64,000 bases of DNA. It comes from Holotrichia oblita. Its lineage: Eukaryota; Arthropoda; Insecta; Coleoptera; Scarabaeidae. Location of the stretch: positions 132,481,968 through 132,545,967 of the forward strand of contig CM043015.1 in assembly GCA_023690525.1 (NCBI GenBank), written 5' to 3'. Every line of letters starts with the position of its first letter. The first letter of the stretch is position 1. Both the position numbers and the translations under genes were made by a program. Shown here piece by piece: positions 63,990 through 64,000 of this stretch. The notes under the pieces were generated by a model that made no database searches, had not been told where the DNA came from, and saw only the letters and a program-made list of their open reading frames with translations.

Positions 63990-64000
63990 CTCGGTGTTGT

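Larger units (their letters stand above)
60780..64000 (-). mobile_element. decayed Ty3/gypsy retrotransposon, runs off right edge
   Basis: On the minus strand from the right edge: gag end with zinc knuckles, protease, reverse transcriptase remnants, RNase H, integrase. This protease-RT-RNase H-integrase order defines Ty3/gypsy. The frame is broken several times, the protease Asp is changed, and a TGA falls in the integrase zinc-binding region. The 5' LTR and most of gag lie beyond 64000. Confidence 0.8.

Overview
This is AT-rich eukaryotic DNA from an animal, almost certainly an insect. Both host genes are split by GT-AG introns, two tRNA-headed SINEs are present, and the repeats are typical of arthropod genomes: R1-, LOA-, Jockey- and CR1-like LINEs, a Ty3/gypsy element, and Tc1/mariner, PIF-Harbinger and hAT elements. 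The species cannot be named from the sequence. No operons, CRISPR arrays or bacterial features are present.

Host gene 1 (minus strand, 38867 down to at least 861) is a TDRD12/Yb-family gene: an RNA helicase-like protein with Tudor domains from the piRNA (transposon-silencing) pathway. I assembled 12 coding exons by matching donor and acceptor sites. Every exon-exon phase agrees, giving 4190 nt (1396 codons plus 2 nt) with no stop or frameshift. Exon 12 ends at a good donor in mid-codon, so the gene continues beyond the left edge. Domain order is N-terminal Tudor (exons 1-2), disordered linker with two KGRG motifs (exon 4), Cys-rich segment (exon 5), degenerate DEAD-box-like helicase core (exons 6-10), CCCH zinc finger and Tudor (exon 11), and the start of a further Tudor-like domain (exon 12).

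Host gene 2 (plus strand, 43329 to 59941) resembles the CKAP2/CKAP2L spindle-associated family by its C-terminal domain. It has four exons with matching phases and a 14.7 kb last intron. It carries two apparent 1-nt deletions in A-runs and a TAG where the family pattern expects Trp. It is therefore annotated as a probable recent pseudogene or disrupted allele.

The two genes are divergent. Most of the 4.5 kb between them is a decayed element with Harbinger-transposase-like and THAP-like fragments (39048-42353).

Nearly everything else is mobile DNA in the introns. TDRD12 intron 9 holds a TIR element with a duplicated transposase tail. Intron 8 holds two LINE regions. Intron 5 holds a TA-flanked Tc1 element. 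Intron 4 holds three TA-flanked inverted-repeat elements with nested insertions. Intron 3 holds a SINE. Intron 2 holds a SINE, a LINE split by a Harbinger-type insertion, and a 2.2 kb palindrome carrying a Harbinger MITE. The last intron of gene 2 holds an R1 3' end, a 511-bp palindrome, a nearly complete LOA-like LINE, a hAT MITE with an intact 8-bp target duplication, a Jockey fragment, a gypsy integrase relic and a small palindrome just before the last exon. A decayed Ty3/gypsy element (minus) fills about 60.8-64.0 kb and runs off the right edge.

No clearly new system was found. The most notable points are a piRNA-pathway gene expanded by transposons, a set of TA-flanked palindromes sharing CAGGGTG-like ends inside transcribed introns, and the broken CKAP2-like gene.
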